Positions 45,412 to 54,470 of a DNA stretch of 64,000 bases are shown here, piece by piece. Position 1 is the stretch's first letter. Each line of letters opens with the position of its first letter. Made by a program: the position numbers and the translations under genes. Under the pieces are notes generated by a model. That model did not search any database and was not told the DNA's origin. It was given only the letters and a program-made list of their open reading frames with translations. Origin of the DNA: Paenibacillus sp. PvR098 (GTDB taxonomy: Bacteria; Bacillota; Bacilli; Paenibacillales; NBRC-103111); NCBI RefSeq assembly GCF_017833255.1, contig NZ_JAFIBU010000001.1, forward strand, positions 2,759,001 through 2,823,000. The letters are read 5' to 3'.

Positions 45412-45416
45412 TTTAT

Positions 45417-48400
45417 TTATTTGTACAATGCGTCCATCATGCGTTCGAGCACAATAATCGCCTCAGCTCGCGCCGCTCGCGCCAGTGGACGGAAGGTTCC
45501 GTCCGGGAAGCCGTCCAACAGACCATAGGTTTTAGCTTGTTTAACGCTGTTCTGCGCCCACGGGCTGATCGCCGTATGGTCCGTAAACAACGACACTCCG
45601 GCGGACGGAATGGTGACGGGCGTTTGTTGAGCCTTCTTATAAGCATGCGCCTTGTCCAGCATAACGGCCATCTGCTCCCGAGTGATCGGGTCGTTCGGCC
45701 GGAAACTTGAGTTCGTTACTCCGGTGACAATACCGGCGGCAAATACTTGATAAATAGCTTTATGATACCAAGCGTCCAGTGTTACATCTTCGAAAGGTCG
45801 AGGAGCGCCCGTTTCTTGTAACCGAAGCGCACGGGCCAGAAGTGCAGCGAACTGCGCACGCGTCACCGTCCCCTGCGGATCAAATAGCGTATCCGTCACG
45901 CCGTTTGTAATTCCTCGTCCAGCCATCCTTTCAATGTTTCCTTTGGCCCAATGCCCTTCCACATCACTAAAAGCTATGGATCGTTCCATCGCGGCATACT
46001 GTGAAAAATGGAGCGCATGAAAAACGATGGTTCTATCCGGCTGCAGTTGACCTCCGGTGTATTCCCAGCTTCGGCTGGATGGATTCCACCAATAAACGCC
46101 TACGTTATGCGGATTACGGATTTGGCTTGCATCCACTACAAAGGAAATTCGGATCGGCTGGGCAAAGTTCTTTATGCTTCCATCGCTGTCCGACAATTCA
46201 AACCGGTAGCTTCCTAACACCTGATTAGTTCCCTGTGTTGACCCCAATGGAAATGAATGTGGCGTTGCGGACGATATAGAAAACTTCCAACCGGAACCTC
46301 CGCTGCTTTTTATAACAGCAGGCGGCACCTCCAATCTAACCCGGTCTGAACGAATAGTGATCGCTCTCCCGGCCTTGTTAAGCGCTTCTAGGATAGGAGG
46401 ACTTAAGATCACATCCACACTTTCATTCCCGTCGATAGTAGAAGCGTCTATGGTGATCGGACCATTCCGTACAGCCAATTCGCGGTCAATCCTTTCCTTG
46501 GAAACCTCAACGATCGTCCGGGTTTCCATAGAAGGCGTGATCGCGATTTTTTTCGGATCGCTTACCGGTGTTGGCGTCGCTTCCGGTAACGGTGGCGCTG
46601 TTGGCGCTAGGCCTCCGCCGCCTCCGCCTCCACCTCCACCGCCCCCGCTCCTTGGCAATGGCCTTTCATTCGTTGGCTGAGGCGTTGGATTATCTGACGG
46701 AACGGAAGGCTGTGCAGGGACCGGTGCAGGAGCTGGCGATGGATCCGTTGGCTTCGGTGAAGGTTCCAGTGAAGAAGGACTCTCCAAAAGCTCCGCTGAA
46801 GGTGATGCTGCAGGCGTTACATCATACCGGAATTCACGTTCCTCGCTTGCCGTATCGTTGGCTACTGTTAGCGACTTCACCGTCACCGGCCCCGGCTTGT
46901 CCAATACAATCGCTTCGCTATAAAGGTTTGAGGAAGGTGACGGTGCAGATCCATCCGTCGTGTAATAGATGGACGCGCCGGGAACGTTTGAATTTAGCCT
47001 GATTTCCGTACCTGCTGGGAGCGTGCCGGAAGCATGGCTCGCCTCCGGGGCCCCCGGCAATCTTTCGAACGTGACCCTATTCGAGCGAATAAATTCCTGT
47101 TCCGCGCCGTCATCCGAATAAACTTGGTAGCGTCCGTAATCTATCGGGAGGGTCAGGGTGCCGCGCCCGTCCGTAAGCGTAACGGTTTGTACAGGGTCCG
47201 GCGTCCATAACCCGCTCGTAAAGCGCAGCCGGCTGATATTCAACCCGGCGGCCGCAGCATAGGTCGATCCCGAAACGGTTCCATAACCATCTGTTGCGGT
47301 AAGCGTAAAGGTACCGTTCGGTTGGTTTGCCGTGTAAGACATTTGCAGCTGTAGCCGGGGAAGCGTCAAAGCCCTCTTGGCATTAATCAGTCCACTGCCA
47401 TAATAGTCCTTCGCATTCAGGCGGTTGCCGTTTCTATAAACGTTTCCCAATTCGGGCATACGAACGGCGCTATCCGTCACAATATCATACAATTGCTCTT
47501 TACTTAGCGATGGGTTCGCCGCTTTGGCCAAGGCCGCAAGGCCCGTGACAAAAGGGGTCGCCATGGAGGTGCCCGATTTAAATTGATAGCCTCCCGGAAC
47601 CGTACTCAATATGTCAACGCCGGGGGCTGCCACCGAAACGAACCCGATATTCGAAAAGTCCGCCACTTTCACATCTTCCTCCAACCTCCCGGTCTGCGAC
47701 AAGTAATCGACGGCTCCCACGCTAACGACACCGTCCGTACCTGCCGGAAAACCGGTATGATTGAAATAGCGCTGCGTATCCCCAATCGGATTATGTAAAT
47801 TAAACGGTTCGCTTCCAACCCAGTGATTGCTGTCATTACCCGAAGCCGCAACAACCAATACCTGATGATCTATAGCATATTGAATGGCCTCAGACTCGAT
47901 CCGGTCCCAAGCAACCGCCGGCCTTCCAGCCTCGTCCAAAACCAATCTTCCCAGCGCATCCCTTTGATAGCGGTCCCGGCTCAAGCTCAAATTAATGATC
48001 GAAGCGCCACGGTCAACCGCCCACTTGATTCCGCTGGCTATGGTCAAGGTATTGCTTACACCATTAGCGTCTGCTACCTTGACCGGGATGATCTTGACGC
48101 CGCCGGCTACTCCGGCCACGCCCTCCCCATTGTCCGTAATGGCCGCTGCGATACCGGCGACGTGAGTGCCGTGTCCGTGATCGTCATTCGGATCCGTGTC
48201 ATTGTTGATGAAATCATATCCGTTGATCTGCCCGCCAACCCGGTCTATCGACGCCGACAGGTCGGGGTGGCTAAGGTTCACGCCGGTATCAATAATGGCG
48301 ATTTTGACCTGGCTCCGCCTTTCTGCGCTTATTTGCTCCCAAGCATATGTCGCTTCGATTACAGATAAACCCCACTGCTGGGCATAACCGGGATCGTTCG

Positions 48401-48818
48401 ATGCGGCAGATGACACCGATAGCGGATTGGCCGAAGGTTGGAATTGAACCGTGTCAGATACGCCGCCATCGGGCAGCTCCAGACGGTATACATACACCGG
48501 CTGGGCGTATTCGACATTAGGATCATCATTTAATTCTTCCACCTTGTGCCATACATTTTCCTGCAAGGGGAGATCGATCGTCTTTACACTTCGGTCTTCG
48601 GATACCAGTGGGGGAACAGAGCGTATACGGGAGTTATTGTTGACGGGCTGTTTATATTTGACGATGACCTTCCCAGGGACAACCTCCGGATTGGTGACGG
48701 GATATTCCGTAACAGCTTCTTCGGAAAAAACAGGATGAACGCCGACCCCTAGCTGTGAGGCGAGTAATGAAAATAAGGTGATGATTCCAACCCATCGCTT
48801 GATTCGTATCATTTTCAT
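45417..48818 (-). CDS. SLH-anchored subtilisin-like serine protease (S8)
   Basis: A 1133-residue exoprotein. A signal peptide (about 1-32) and an I9-like propeptide lead; the S8 domain spans about 145-490, with the triad Asp177 (AIIDTGV), His216 (HGHGTHVAG), Ser418 (SGTSMATP) and oxyanion Asn328 (AASGNDS). Then follow a beta domain and a chitobiase-like region (ASIYYTTDGSAPS, about 590-680). A Pro-rich linker with twelve Gly in a row comes next, then a beta domain near 770-940 and three SLH repeats (about 955-1133, e.g. AFSDVEGHWAKGNIERM) that hold the protein on the cell-wall polymer. Transcribed alone. Confidence 0.95.
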   Translation of the reverse strand: MKMIRIKRWVGIITLFSLLASQLGVGVHPVFSEEAVTEYPVTNPEVVPGKVIVKYKQPVNNNSRIRSVPPLVSEDRSVKTIDLPLQENVWHKVEELNDDPNVEYAQPVYVYRLELPDGGVSDTVQFQPSANPLSVSSAASNDPGYAQQWGLSVIEATYAWEQISAERRSQVKIAIIDTGVNLSHPDLSASIDRVGGQINGYDFINNDTDPNDDHGHGTHVAGIAAAITDNGEGVAGVAGGVKIIPVKVADANGVSNTLTIASGIKWAVDRGASIINLSLSRDRYQRDALGRLVLDEAGRPAVAWDRIESEAIQYAIDHQVLVVAASGNDSNHWVGSEPFNLHNPIGDTQRYFNHTGFPAGTDGVVSVGAVDYLSQTGRLEEDVKVADFSNIGFVSVAAPGVDILSTVPGGYQFKSGTSMATPFVTGLAALAKAANPSLSKEQLYDIVTDSAVRMPELGNVYRNGNRLNAKDYYGSGLINAKRALTLPRLQLQMSYTANQPNGTFTLTATDGYGTVSGSTYAAAAGLNISRLRFTSGLWTPDPVQTVTLTDGRGTLTLPIDYGRYQVYSDDGAEQEFIRSNRVTFERLPGAPEASHASGTLPAGTEIRLNSNVPGASIYYTTDGSAPSPSSNLYSEAIVLDKPGPVTVKSLTVANDTASEEREFRYDVTPAASPSAELLESPSSLEPSPKPTDPSPAPAPVPAQPSVPSDNPTPQPTNERPLPRSGGGGGGGGGGGGLAPTAPPLPEATPTPVSDPKKIAITPSMETRTIVEVSKERIDRELAVRNGPITIDASTIDGNESVDVILSPPILEALNKAGRAITIRSDRVRLEVPPAVIKSSGGSGWKFSISSATPHSFPLGSTQGTNQVLGSYRFELSDSDGSIKNFAQPIRISFVVDASQIRNPHNVGVYWWNPSSRSWEYTGGQLQPDRTIVFHALHFSQYAAMERSIAFSDVEGHWAKGNIERMAGRGITNGVTDTLFDPQGTVTRAQFAALLARALRLQETGAPRPFEDVTLDAWYHKAIYQVFAAGIVTGVTNSSFRPNDPITREQMAVMLDKAHAYKKAQQTPVTIPSAGVSLFTDHTAISPWAQNSVKQAKTYGLLDGFPDGTFRPLARAARAEAIIVLERMMDALYK

Positions 48819-49188
48819 TCTTCCTTTCCCTTCACTCTAGTACTCTGTATGTAACCGGTTTACCGTATGTAAGTTTTGCATGCTGCCAAACCTATTGGTT
48901 CTATGAATCTTTTTTAACCAATTCTATTACTTTGAATCTATGAACTCATTTAAAATTCGGTAAATCGATTCTTAAGCCCGACGGCAGAAACCACCGAAAG
49001 CCTGCGAAACGAAAAAGCCGAGGAGAATCAGGAAAGAATCCCTGAATCTCGCTCGGCTTATGGGCATTGCTAATCATCTCAAAGAACTTGCTACTCCTCC
49101 ATAAAACAATCCGCAGCCTCCAAGAAGAAACGTGTCCCATCCGGGAGATACGTTTCATTCGCAATCGGCGGTACGTGCTCCAATCTAA
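48819..49188. other. Intergenic stretch with a hairpin and coding debris
   Basis: AAGCCGAG..TCAGG faces CCTGA..CTCGGCTT at 49013-49059, a long hairpin with T-rich flank on the complement. Above it, near 49093-49180, one complement frame reads LEHVPPIANETYLPDGTRFF before a stop, probably old coding sequence. No family named. Confidence 0.4.
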
Positions 49189-49350
49189 TTAAGCTTCATC
49201 CACTTTCGTTCCAGCATTTGAGGTACATAGCTTTCCAGTTGATAAAAAAGTTCCCCGGGTTCACTAGAGACGTTGATCAAACTGAGATGTGAAGTATTGG
49301 AGAAGTAGACACAGATACAAACGATGGAGATTCTTTTATCGATGGTCGTC
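49189..49350 (-). pseudogene. Unidentified gene remnant
   Basis: An open complement frame ends at 49189 and reads CVYFSNTSHLSLINVSSEPG, then ELFYQLESYVPQMLERKWMK. It has the look of the end of a real protein but no start. A frameshift may join it to the debris just downstream (LEHVPPIAN...). Family unknown. Confidence 0.4.
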
Positions 49351-49361
49351 CGTTCTATGCA

Positions 49362-49406
49362 AAAGGAAAAAGGGCACTGCCAGATGGCAAGGCCCTTTTC
49401 CTTTTA
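49362..49406. terminator. Hairpin with A/T flanks
   Basis: AAAAGGAAAAAGGGC faces GCCCTTTTCCTTTT with an inner TGCCA/TGGCA stem; likely a bidirectional terminator. Confidence 0.75.
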
Positions 49407-49490
49407 ATTTGCATGCTCGCCCATAAATCAAAGGGCCATTCTCAGAAGGTGGGTAATCAAATGAGTTACCAAAACTCCCGTTCAGGGGAG

Positions 49491-49655
49491 TTAGTCCGCT
49501 CGATCTTCACCAGTTAAAAGTCCTTCAATTTCGTTGTTAATCTCCACCGGCAGTCTGGTTTTAAAATAACCAACCATCGCGCTGACTGCTTTTTCGGCTT
49601 GCGGTTCTGTAATACCTGCTTCGTTTGCTACATGCTCCCGTATGATGTGCTTCAT
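49491..49655 (-). CDS. Small hypothetical protein, 54 residues
   Basis: GGAGG five bases before ATG 49655 sets the start. The product is helical (KHIIREHVANEAGITEPQAE, then AVSAMVGYFKTRLP) and resembles one unit of the short DUF937/DUF2267-type helical proteins, which have no known activity. That match is weak. A hairpin (AACTCCC/GGGAGTT, 49473-49492) overlaps its stop and may terminate it. Confidence 0.55.
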   Translation of the reverse strand: MKHIIREHVANEAGITEPQAEKAVSAMVGYFKTRLPVEINNEIEGLLTGEDRAD

Positions 49656-49816
49656 AACGACCTCCAATGGTTTTTTACTATATGTATTATCTGTTGGAAA
49701 TGGAGAGTTATACATACGGTTGAGATTAACCAAACATGCCTGCATTAGCGCTATTATTTTCACTCAAATAACCGAAAATTAAGTTCTAGACTGTCTCGCT
49801 TACGTAGTCTTTTAAA

Positions 49817-50299
49817 CTAGTCTTTAGGAAATTTCTCGATAAGTCGCGCATATTTCTCATGCCATGTTTTCCATTCGTTGTCTCGGGAGTCTAGCGTCCT
49901 TTCATCCAGTAATGCATGGATCACATCCAAGCATACATGCCAGCCGGCGAGATCCTTTGAGGTATGGTCCGTAATCTTACTCATCTTTTCAATTAAGACC
50001 AACCGACAGCCTTCTGACTCAGAATAAAGCTCAAAACGAACTCGGTCTTCACCCCATGTATATTCCAATACGGAATACATTGTAAGCTCGATAATTTCAA
50101 GTTCCTCAAACGTACCATCCTGCATGTCGAACTTAATCATCCCGCCTTCACGGAGCTCGTCGATCCGGAGCTCGGAGAACCATTTTGCCAGCATATCGTT
50201 CTCCGTCAACCATGACCATACCTTTTCAACGGAATGCTTTAAACGACGTTCGAAGCGAGCCATATAGCCATTTTCAACTTTTTGTATAACCGCTAACAA
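49817..50299 (-). CDS. SRPBCC-fold (AHSA1-like) protein
   Basis: A 160-residue START/AHSA1-type protein: MARFERRLKHSVEKVWSWLT, then KWFSELRIDELREGGMIKF and the C-terminal helix TSKDLAGWHVCLDVI. Such proteins hold hydrophobic ligands. The TTG start at 50299 has AGGAGG eight bases upstream. In Bacillales this type often follows an ArsR-family repressor gene; here only the 3' end of such a repressor remains directly upstream, overlapping the ribosome binding site. Confidence 0.85.
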   Translation of the reverse strand: MLAVIQKVENGYMARFERRLKHSVEKVWSWLTENDMLAKWFSELRIDELREGGMIKFDMQDGTFEELEIIELTMYSVLEYTWGEDRVRFELYSESEGCRLVLIEKMSKITDHTSKDLAGWHVCLDVIHALLDERTLDSRDNEWKTWHEKYARLIEKFPKD

Positions 50300-50390
50300 T
50301 TAAAACTCCTCCTCATCGAGGTGCCGTTCAAAGGCATCCAGTTTGTTAGACCAAAACTGACGATACGGTTCCAACCAATGATAGCCTTAT
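50300..50390 (-). pseudogene. 3' remnant of an ArsR-family repressor gene
   Basis: On the complement a frame reads YHWLEPYRQFWSNKLDAFER followed by HLDEEE and a stop overlapping the next gene's ribosome binding region. This is the standard C-terminus of ArsR-type repressors paired with AHSA1 proteins. The helix-turn-helix is gone; upstream sequence is unrelated. The partner gene has thus lost its repressor and probably its promoter. Confidence 0.75.
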
Positions 50391-50485
50391 ATAGCTTAAC
50401 CAGCATAACAAAATTGCTTTCGTGTGAAGTACAGAAGGGACATGTTATATAGAAATAAAGTGGAAATAGACATAAGCTTAGTCCG

Positions 50486-50755
50486 TTATGCCGCGGCACA
50501 CTGAACTAAGCTTGAATGGTTTGCTTCCTTACCCGATTGCACGGGCAGCCAATCAAGTCGTTTGCCGACACTGTGGTTACGATTGATTGCGGTTGACCTC
50601 AGATACATCCGCGATATCGCGGATGTTCTTCCGTTACCGTAAAAAGCATCGTCCATCGCCTTGTTGGCTTGTACAGTATTCGTTACCGATTGATCTTCTT
50701 GCGACTGTGCGTGAAGCCAATCCAATGATTCTTCAGGGTTATGCTCCATTCTCAT
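50486..50755 (-). CDS. Hypothetical protein, 89 residues
   Basis: GGAGG sits just before two in-frame ATGs, so translation is likely. The product is hydrophilic, with a Glu/Gln/Asp-rich start (EHNPEESLDWLHAQSQEDQS) and a similar DWL motif later (RLDWLPVQSGKEAN), suggesting an internal near-repeat. No family recognised. Confidence 0.45.
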   Translation of the reverse strand: MRMEHNPEESLDWLHAQSQEDQSVTNTVQANKAMDDAFYGNGRTSAISRMYLRSTAINRNHSVGKRLDWLPVQSGKEANHSSLVQCAAA

Positions 50756-50796
50756 TTGCCTCCTACTTTAATTGAACCGTCGGCTCATAAAAAAAT

Positions 50797-50818
50797 AAAG
50801 ACCTGCTATAGCAGGCCC
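50797..50818 (-). terminator. Terminator of the Lin0512-family gene
   Basis: CCTGC-TATA-GCAGG, followed on the complement by CTTTATTTTTTTA. Confidence 0.85.
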
Positions 50819-50832
50819 CCTTAGATGACTAA

Positions 50833-51192
50833 TCAATAACCGACTTCAACCGATGCTATAACCACATAGGCCAAATCATTTATATCTTCTTTATCCGCAA
50901 GAACAACACCGCTGGTTGTAAGCATACCTCCGTCAATAACCTCGAAGGATACCTCACCGTAAGGCAACTCTGCTCTAACGACGGCTAGGTCCAGCTTCTC
51001 CTTATCTGCGGGAACGGCTAGCCTTACCTTCACTTGCATGTTATTAATATCGTTACCGGGAAGCACCGAACGCAGCCCAGGCATGGAGTTATGGTGTATG
51101 GCATTTTGAACGGCCCTGACGGCTGCCTTGGTCACGTTTTGTCCATGCAGATCAATCCCCATCCCGATTTCAATAAACATTACTTTATTCAT
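50833..51192 (-). CDS. Lin0512-family conserved hypothetical protein
   Basis: About 119 residues, beginning MNKVMFIEIGMGIDLHGQ and continuing TKAAVRAVQNAIHHNSMPG, the signature of the Lin0512 family found in Firmicutes and proteobacteria. It is a small cytoplasmic protein of unknown role, thought to form ring oligomers. GGGAG upstream of ATG 51192 gives the start. Single-gene unit with its own terminator. Confidence 0.85.
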   Translation of the reverse strand: MNKVMFIEIGMGIDLHGQNVTKAAVRAVQNAIHHNSMPGLRSVLPGNDINNMQVKVRLAVPADKEKLDLAVVRAELPYGEVSFEVIDGGMLTTSGVVLADKEDINDLAYVVIASVEVGY

Positions 51193-51606
51193 TACCTTGT
51201 ACACTCCCTTTACTACCTTGATCGTAGCTCCATTTTACCATAACCGGTGTTCCAAAAGATGTATTTCACACGCCGCTGCTCTTCCATTAAACGAAACCCT
51301 GCGGACGGTTCAGATGAAGGTGGTTTTATGCCCTCATCCGTAGAAACATGTTTGAGACTGGTTGAGACAACGGTCTCGAATAACAAGCGAAGCTATGACA
51401 CTGCAAAAAGGACTATGTCTTCAGTTTCTTGCTGCCTGAGCGACGTAAGTCGCAGAGTACGGCCAAGAACAAGGCGTTAAACGCGATTGGGGGAGTAAAT
51501 CGGGGCACCACCGCTCTATTGACAAACCAACTTCCGCTTCTCGCTTAACCGATTTTTTTATAGTAGAATGATGTCTAGCTACACTAAATGATTATGGGGT
51601 GTTTAC
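51193..51606. other. Intergenic stretch
   Basis: About 400 bases. Short frames here have no ribosome binding site and no family resemblance. I see no hairpin or known site. Confidence 0.45.
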
Positions 51607-51924
51607 ATGTCCATTAATTTCACTAAAGCGATTGTCAATCGATTACAACGAGAAATTGCTGACATAGAAAGCAAAAGCATGAACGAGAGGAACAAAAAAG
51701 AAAAAGCTCAATCCAAAATTAATCAATTGCAGACAGATATGAAATTAAGTCAATCGCACAGCGATTTAAGTAGCAAAATGACGCGAATAAATAAGTTAAA
51801 CGAAGATATCAAAACCATTAATCGTTTACAAGCGGATCTCTCCAAGCAGTTAGTAACGAAGAAAGCTTCGCTTAAACAGCATCTGGCCAAGGAGCCCCAA
51901 CAAGAGGAAACGTTCGACAAGTGA
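51607..51924 (+). CDS. Coiled-coil hypothetical protein, 105 residues
   Basis: Almost the whole protein is a charged coiled coil rich in Lys, Glu, Gln and Asn (MSINFTKAIVNRLQREIADI at the start; INKLNEDIKTINRLQADLSK in the middle). No catalytic domain. Similar coils occur as N-terminal parts of TIR- or toxin-domain proteins, but no such domain follows here. It is short and AT-rich compared with its neighbours. Confidence 0.55.
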   Translation: MSINFTKAIVNRLQREIADIESKSMNERNKKEKAQSKINQLQTDMKLSQSHSDLSSKMTRINKLNEDIKTINRLQADLSKQLVTKKASLKQHLAKEPQQEETFDK

Positions 51925-52026
51925 CCAAACAAACGGCTGAGGAGAAAGAAAAGAGGAGTTGCTGCATTGCAAGCTCCGCCACTATTGTTATGCGTTAGTG
52001 AAATAGCATTTTGTTGTTTTCTTTAG

Positions 52027-52227
52027 TCACAATATGACATAAATCAATATACCTGCAAGGCCTGCAAGAATGCACATTATGCCGCCGAAACGTGTATTCC
52101 AAATATAGAGGTCTGAGGGTTCTGTACCGTCCCTAGATGTCCAACGTTCTGTTATTTCCCAAAATACTGAGGTCTTAAAGATCATCAGCACTCCTGCAAA
52201 TATAAGAAAAACGCCCATAAAAATCAT
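52027..52227 (-). CDS. Small membrane protein (DUF6199-like)
   Basis: A 66-residue protein with two spans: FMGVFLIFAGVLMIFKTSVF with a Trp/Thr-rich loop (WEITERWTSRDGTEPSDLYI) and a C-terminal GGIMCILAGLAGILIYVIL. The loop and pattern fit small Firmicute DUF6199-type proteins of unknown function. GGAAGG lies ten bases before the ATG. Confidence 0.65.
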   Translation of the reverse strand: MIFMGVFLIFAGVLMIFKTSVFWEITERWTSRDGTEPSDLYIWNTRFGGIMCILAGLAGILIYVIL

Positions 52228-52462
52228 AGGTTTCCGACCTTCCTGGACCCAATGTAGATGATTTATTACCTTATTGACCGTTACGCACGATGCCGTGACT
52301 TCGTTTCACATAACTGCCCTTTGCCTCAGGAGCAGGCTTGCACAAAGGGACATTCGCAAAGAGAAGCCCACGAAAAGGATTGTGGTAACAATAAGTTAAA
52401 GGTCGCGGCGTATTCTACAGCTTTGTGTATTTATGCCGGCACTGTGCGCCCGTTGCAAGAAA

Positions 52463-53650
52463 TCAATCCGGCTGCTGCACAAGCACCCATTTATCACCAT
52501 GCATAGTAGAAATACGATACCAAGTTTCTCCGGAAGGATCGGCATACACATGCGTCGCCTGAACTTCCTGTTCCTCCAACTCCACCTTACCGACGCTAAA
52601 AGGATCATGGAACGGGTAGTCTGAAACAACAGACGAAGGCGCAACGTGTATGGACTCATTCGTTTCTTTAATGCCGGGCGGCCGCTCTTGCAAGGCTCGT
52701 TCAGGATGAACCCACTTGTCGCCTTTGGAAGTGCGGACGTGGAACCATCCGGTCCAACCATTTACCTTTTTCTCAAATACGGTCAATTCTAGAGGTTCGT
52801 TTAGCCCCGGTTCGGCCGTTTCCAGTCTCGGTCCCGAATAATAGCGGAATGGAACTTGGATCGATACCTTCTCATCCGTCGACTCAACTCCAAAAAACGT
52901 GTTGTAAGGATCTTTAAACCATCGTTCCCCGGTAGAGGTATCCATTTTGTACCAGGTTACCGGCCCCGTCCGACTTGGAACGTAGCTGTACATTGCTTTC
53001 AGCTGAACTTCGGTGCCGACCTCAAGCTTTTCATCCGTTTTTCGGGATTCGAAGGGGAGAAGATACAGCGGTGATTCGAATGGGGTGCGGAATTTCGCGT
53101 CAAGCGGCTTCTCTTTGATCTTCTCGGCATATTCGCTGGGGAGAATCCATTTTTCCCCGAGCCACGTATCGACCTGCCACCATGTCAGGTCGCAGTTGGA
53201 GCGTAACCCCCCGTTGCAAAAACCGAGGCTGCCGGTCGTTTGAATTTTTTGCGCGCTCAACCTGACCCCTGTCGCAGTGTTAAGATCAGGAGTATCGTAC
53301 AACGCCGTTTCGTTCAGGAGCGTTATGGTTTCGTTCTTGGGGAATACGACAGGAAGTTCCGAGCCTCTGCCGAGAAATATCCAGCGTTCACCTAGCCAGG
53401 TTTTCGTCAAGTACCAGCCCTCCGGAGCCAAATCGGGCGCTTGGACCTCAATGGTTTGCACGGGGGCCAAAGCCCCATCCGAAGGGGCTAGAAAGTCCGG
53501 TTTCGAGTAAAGAGGGAATTGGGCGTACAAGACTACTTTTTCGCTCGCAGTGGCCTCCTTAATTTCAGCCTCGATTTGAGCCGGTAAGAAAAGCAAAACG
53601 CAAGCGGCCAGCATAACCGCTTGCAACCGAATGAAACGTCCCAGTCTCAT
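52463..53650 (-). CDS. Secreted protein with five SH3-like repeats
   Basis: About 395 residues: a signal peptide (LQAVMLAACVLLFLPAQIEA) followed by five repeats of about 70 residues. Each repeat ends in a similar motif: GWYLTKTWLGERWI, TWWQVDTWLGEKWI, TWYKMDTSTGERWF, GWFHVRTSKGDKWV, TWYRISTMHGDKWV. Such SH3-like modules bind cell-wall peptides. No catalytic domain is attached, so it looks like a pure binding or masking protein. The start at ATG 53650 has only a weak GGTGA site. Confidence 0.8.
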   Translation of the reverse strand: MRLGRFIRLQAVMLAACVLLFLPAQIEAEIKEATASEKVVLYAQFPLYSKPDFLAPSDGALAPVQTIEVQAPDLAPEGWYLTKTWLGERWIFLGRGSELPVVFPKNETITLLNETALYDTPDLNTATGVRLSAQKIQTTGSLGFCNGGLRSNCDLTWWQVDTWLGEKWILPSEYAEKIKEKPLDAKFRTPFESPLYLLPFESRKTDEKLEVGTEVQLKAMYSYVPSRTGPVTWYKMDTSTGERWFKDPYNTFFGVESTDEKVSIQVPFRYYSGPRLETAEPGLNEPLELTVFEKKVNGWTGWFHVRTSKGDKWVHPERALQERPPGIKETNESIHVAPSSVVSDYPFHDPFSVGKVELEEQEVQATHVYADPSGETWYRISTMHGDKWVLVQQPD

Positions 53651-53735
53651 GAATATCACCGTCCGTATAATGTGTGTTGCTACTTTAGACGAATAGAATT
53701 GCAATAAAGTTCCAATCATTCCGGTCTGCAATGAA

Positions 53736-53761
53736 AAAACCTCCCATTGTCAGGAGGTTTT
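53736..53761. terminator. Hairpin between the secreted protein gene and a VOC remnant
   Basis: AAAACCTCC pairs with GGAGGTTTT; its position suits the terminator of the old VOC gene (complement strand). Confidence 0.7.
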
Positions 53762-53818
53762 CATTCATCATTTATTATAACAACTCAAAACTTTTCAGGT
53801 GATGAATGGATCTCCATC

Positions 53819-54053
53819 TTAATTTTGCTCGACTACACTTTCATCCATATAAAGTATCTCCCAAAGATGACCGTCTATATCCTGAAAACTCCATACATAC
53901 ATCCTTGGTCATTCGGTTCATTTGAAGCCTTCCCGCCAGCTGCCAGAGCCTTAGTTACAATCTCATCAACTTGTTCCTTGCTTTCAGCGGATAATGCCAC
54001 AATCACTTCTGTACTTTTTGTTGCGTCAGAAGTTTCTTTTTCGATAAACGGTT
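53819..54053 (-). pseudogene. Remnant of a PhnB/VOC-type protein
   Basis: The complement reads PFIEKETSDATKSTEVIVAL, then SKEQVDEIVTKALAAGGKAS and DQGCMYG; the frame then slips and continues FQDIDGHLWEILYMDESV before a stop at 53819. This is the C-terminal half of a common Bacillales VOC protein of about 130 residues. The N-terminal half is missing; a stop lies just before PFIEKE. Confidence 0.8.
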
Positions 54054-54114
54054 AGATAGGATGCATTCGTTAACCTTATCCATAAATTTATTCCATACTA
54101 AAGATGTCTTCTTT

Positions 54115-54154
54115 GTACATTTTCAAGTGGAGAATTCTGCACTGGAAAATGTAC
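54115..54154. repeat. Inverted repeat, possibly an insertion-sequence end
   Basis: GTACATTTTC (54115-54124) and GAAAATGTAC (54145-54154) are perfect inverts with 20 bases between, including a central GAATTC. Repeats of this kind occur at ends of IS21-type elements, but no transposase is near. The remaining gap 54056-54449 holds nothing else I can name. Confidence 0.4.
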
Positions 54155-54470
54155 GGCGTTAGCGTGTCATGTCACACTCCTTTCACGGGCAAACTCGTTT
54201 CCGCCCTTATTTTTTTTCGCCGGAACACCCTAAGCTGCGTCTATCGAAGACTCATGGGTTAAGAAATAATAAACTCCATTTAGGAAAGTCATTTAGCTTT
54301 TATTTTTGTCTATTATCTTCACATCATGCATCACGATGGTATCTAGGTTACCAACAACTTACTTTGACTTGTACTACGAAGTAGCCTAATAATAAAGGCT
54401 TAGTATTCGCTTAATGAAAAAACGATAGAGTCTTCTTAAATAAAGAATTATGCTCATCAAGGGGATAGAT

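Noticed and set aside
46568-47002. Gly/Ala/Pro-rich frames opposite the subtilase linker
   Set aside because: They mirror the Pro/Gly-rich linker of the subtilase gene; composition alone keeps them open.
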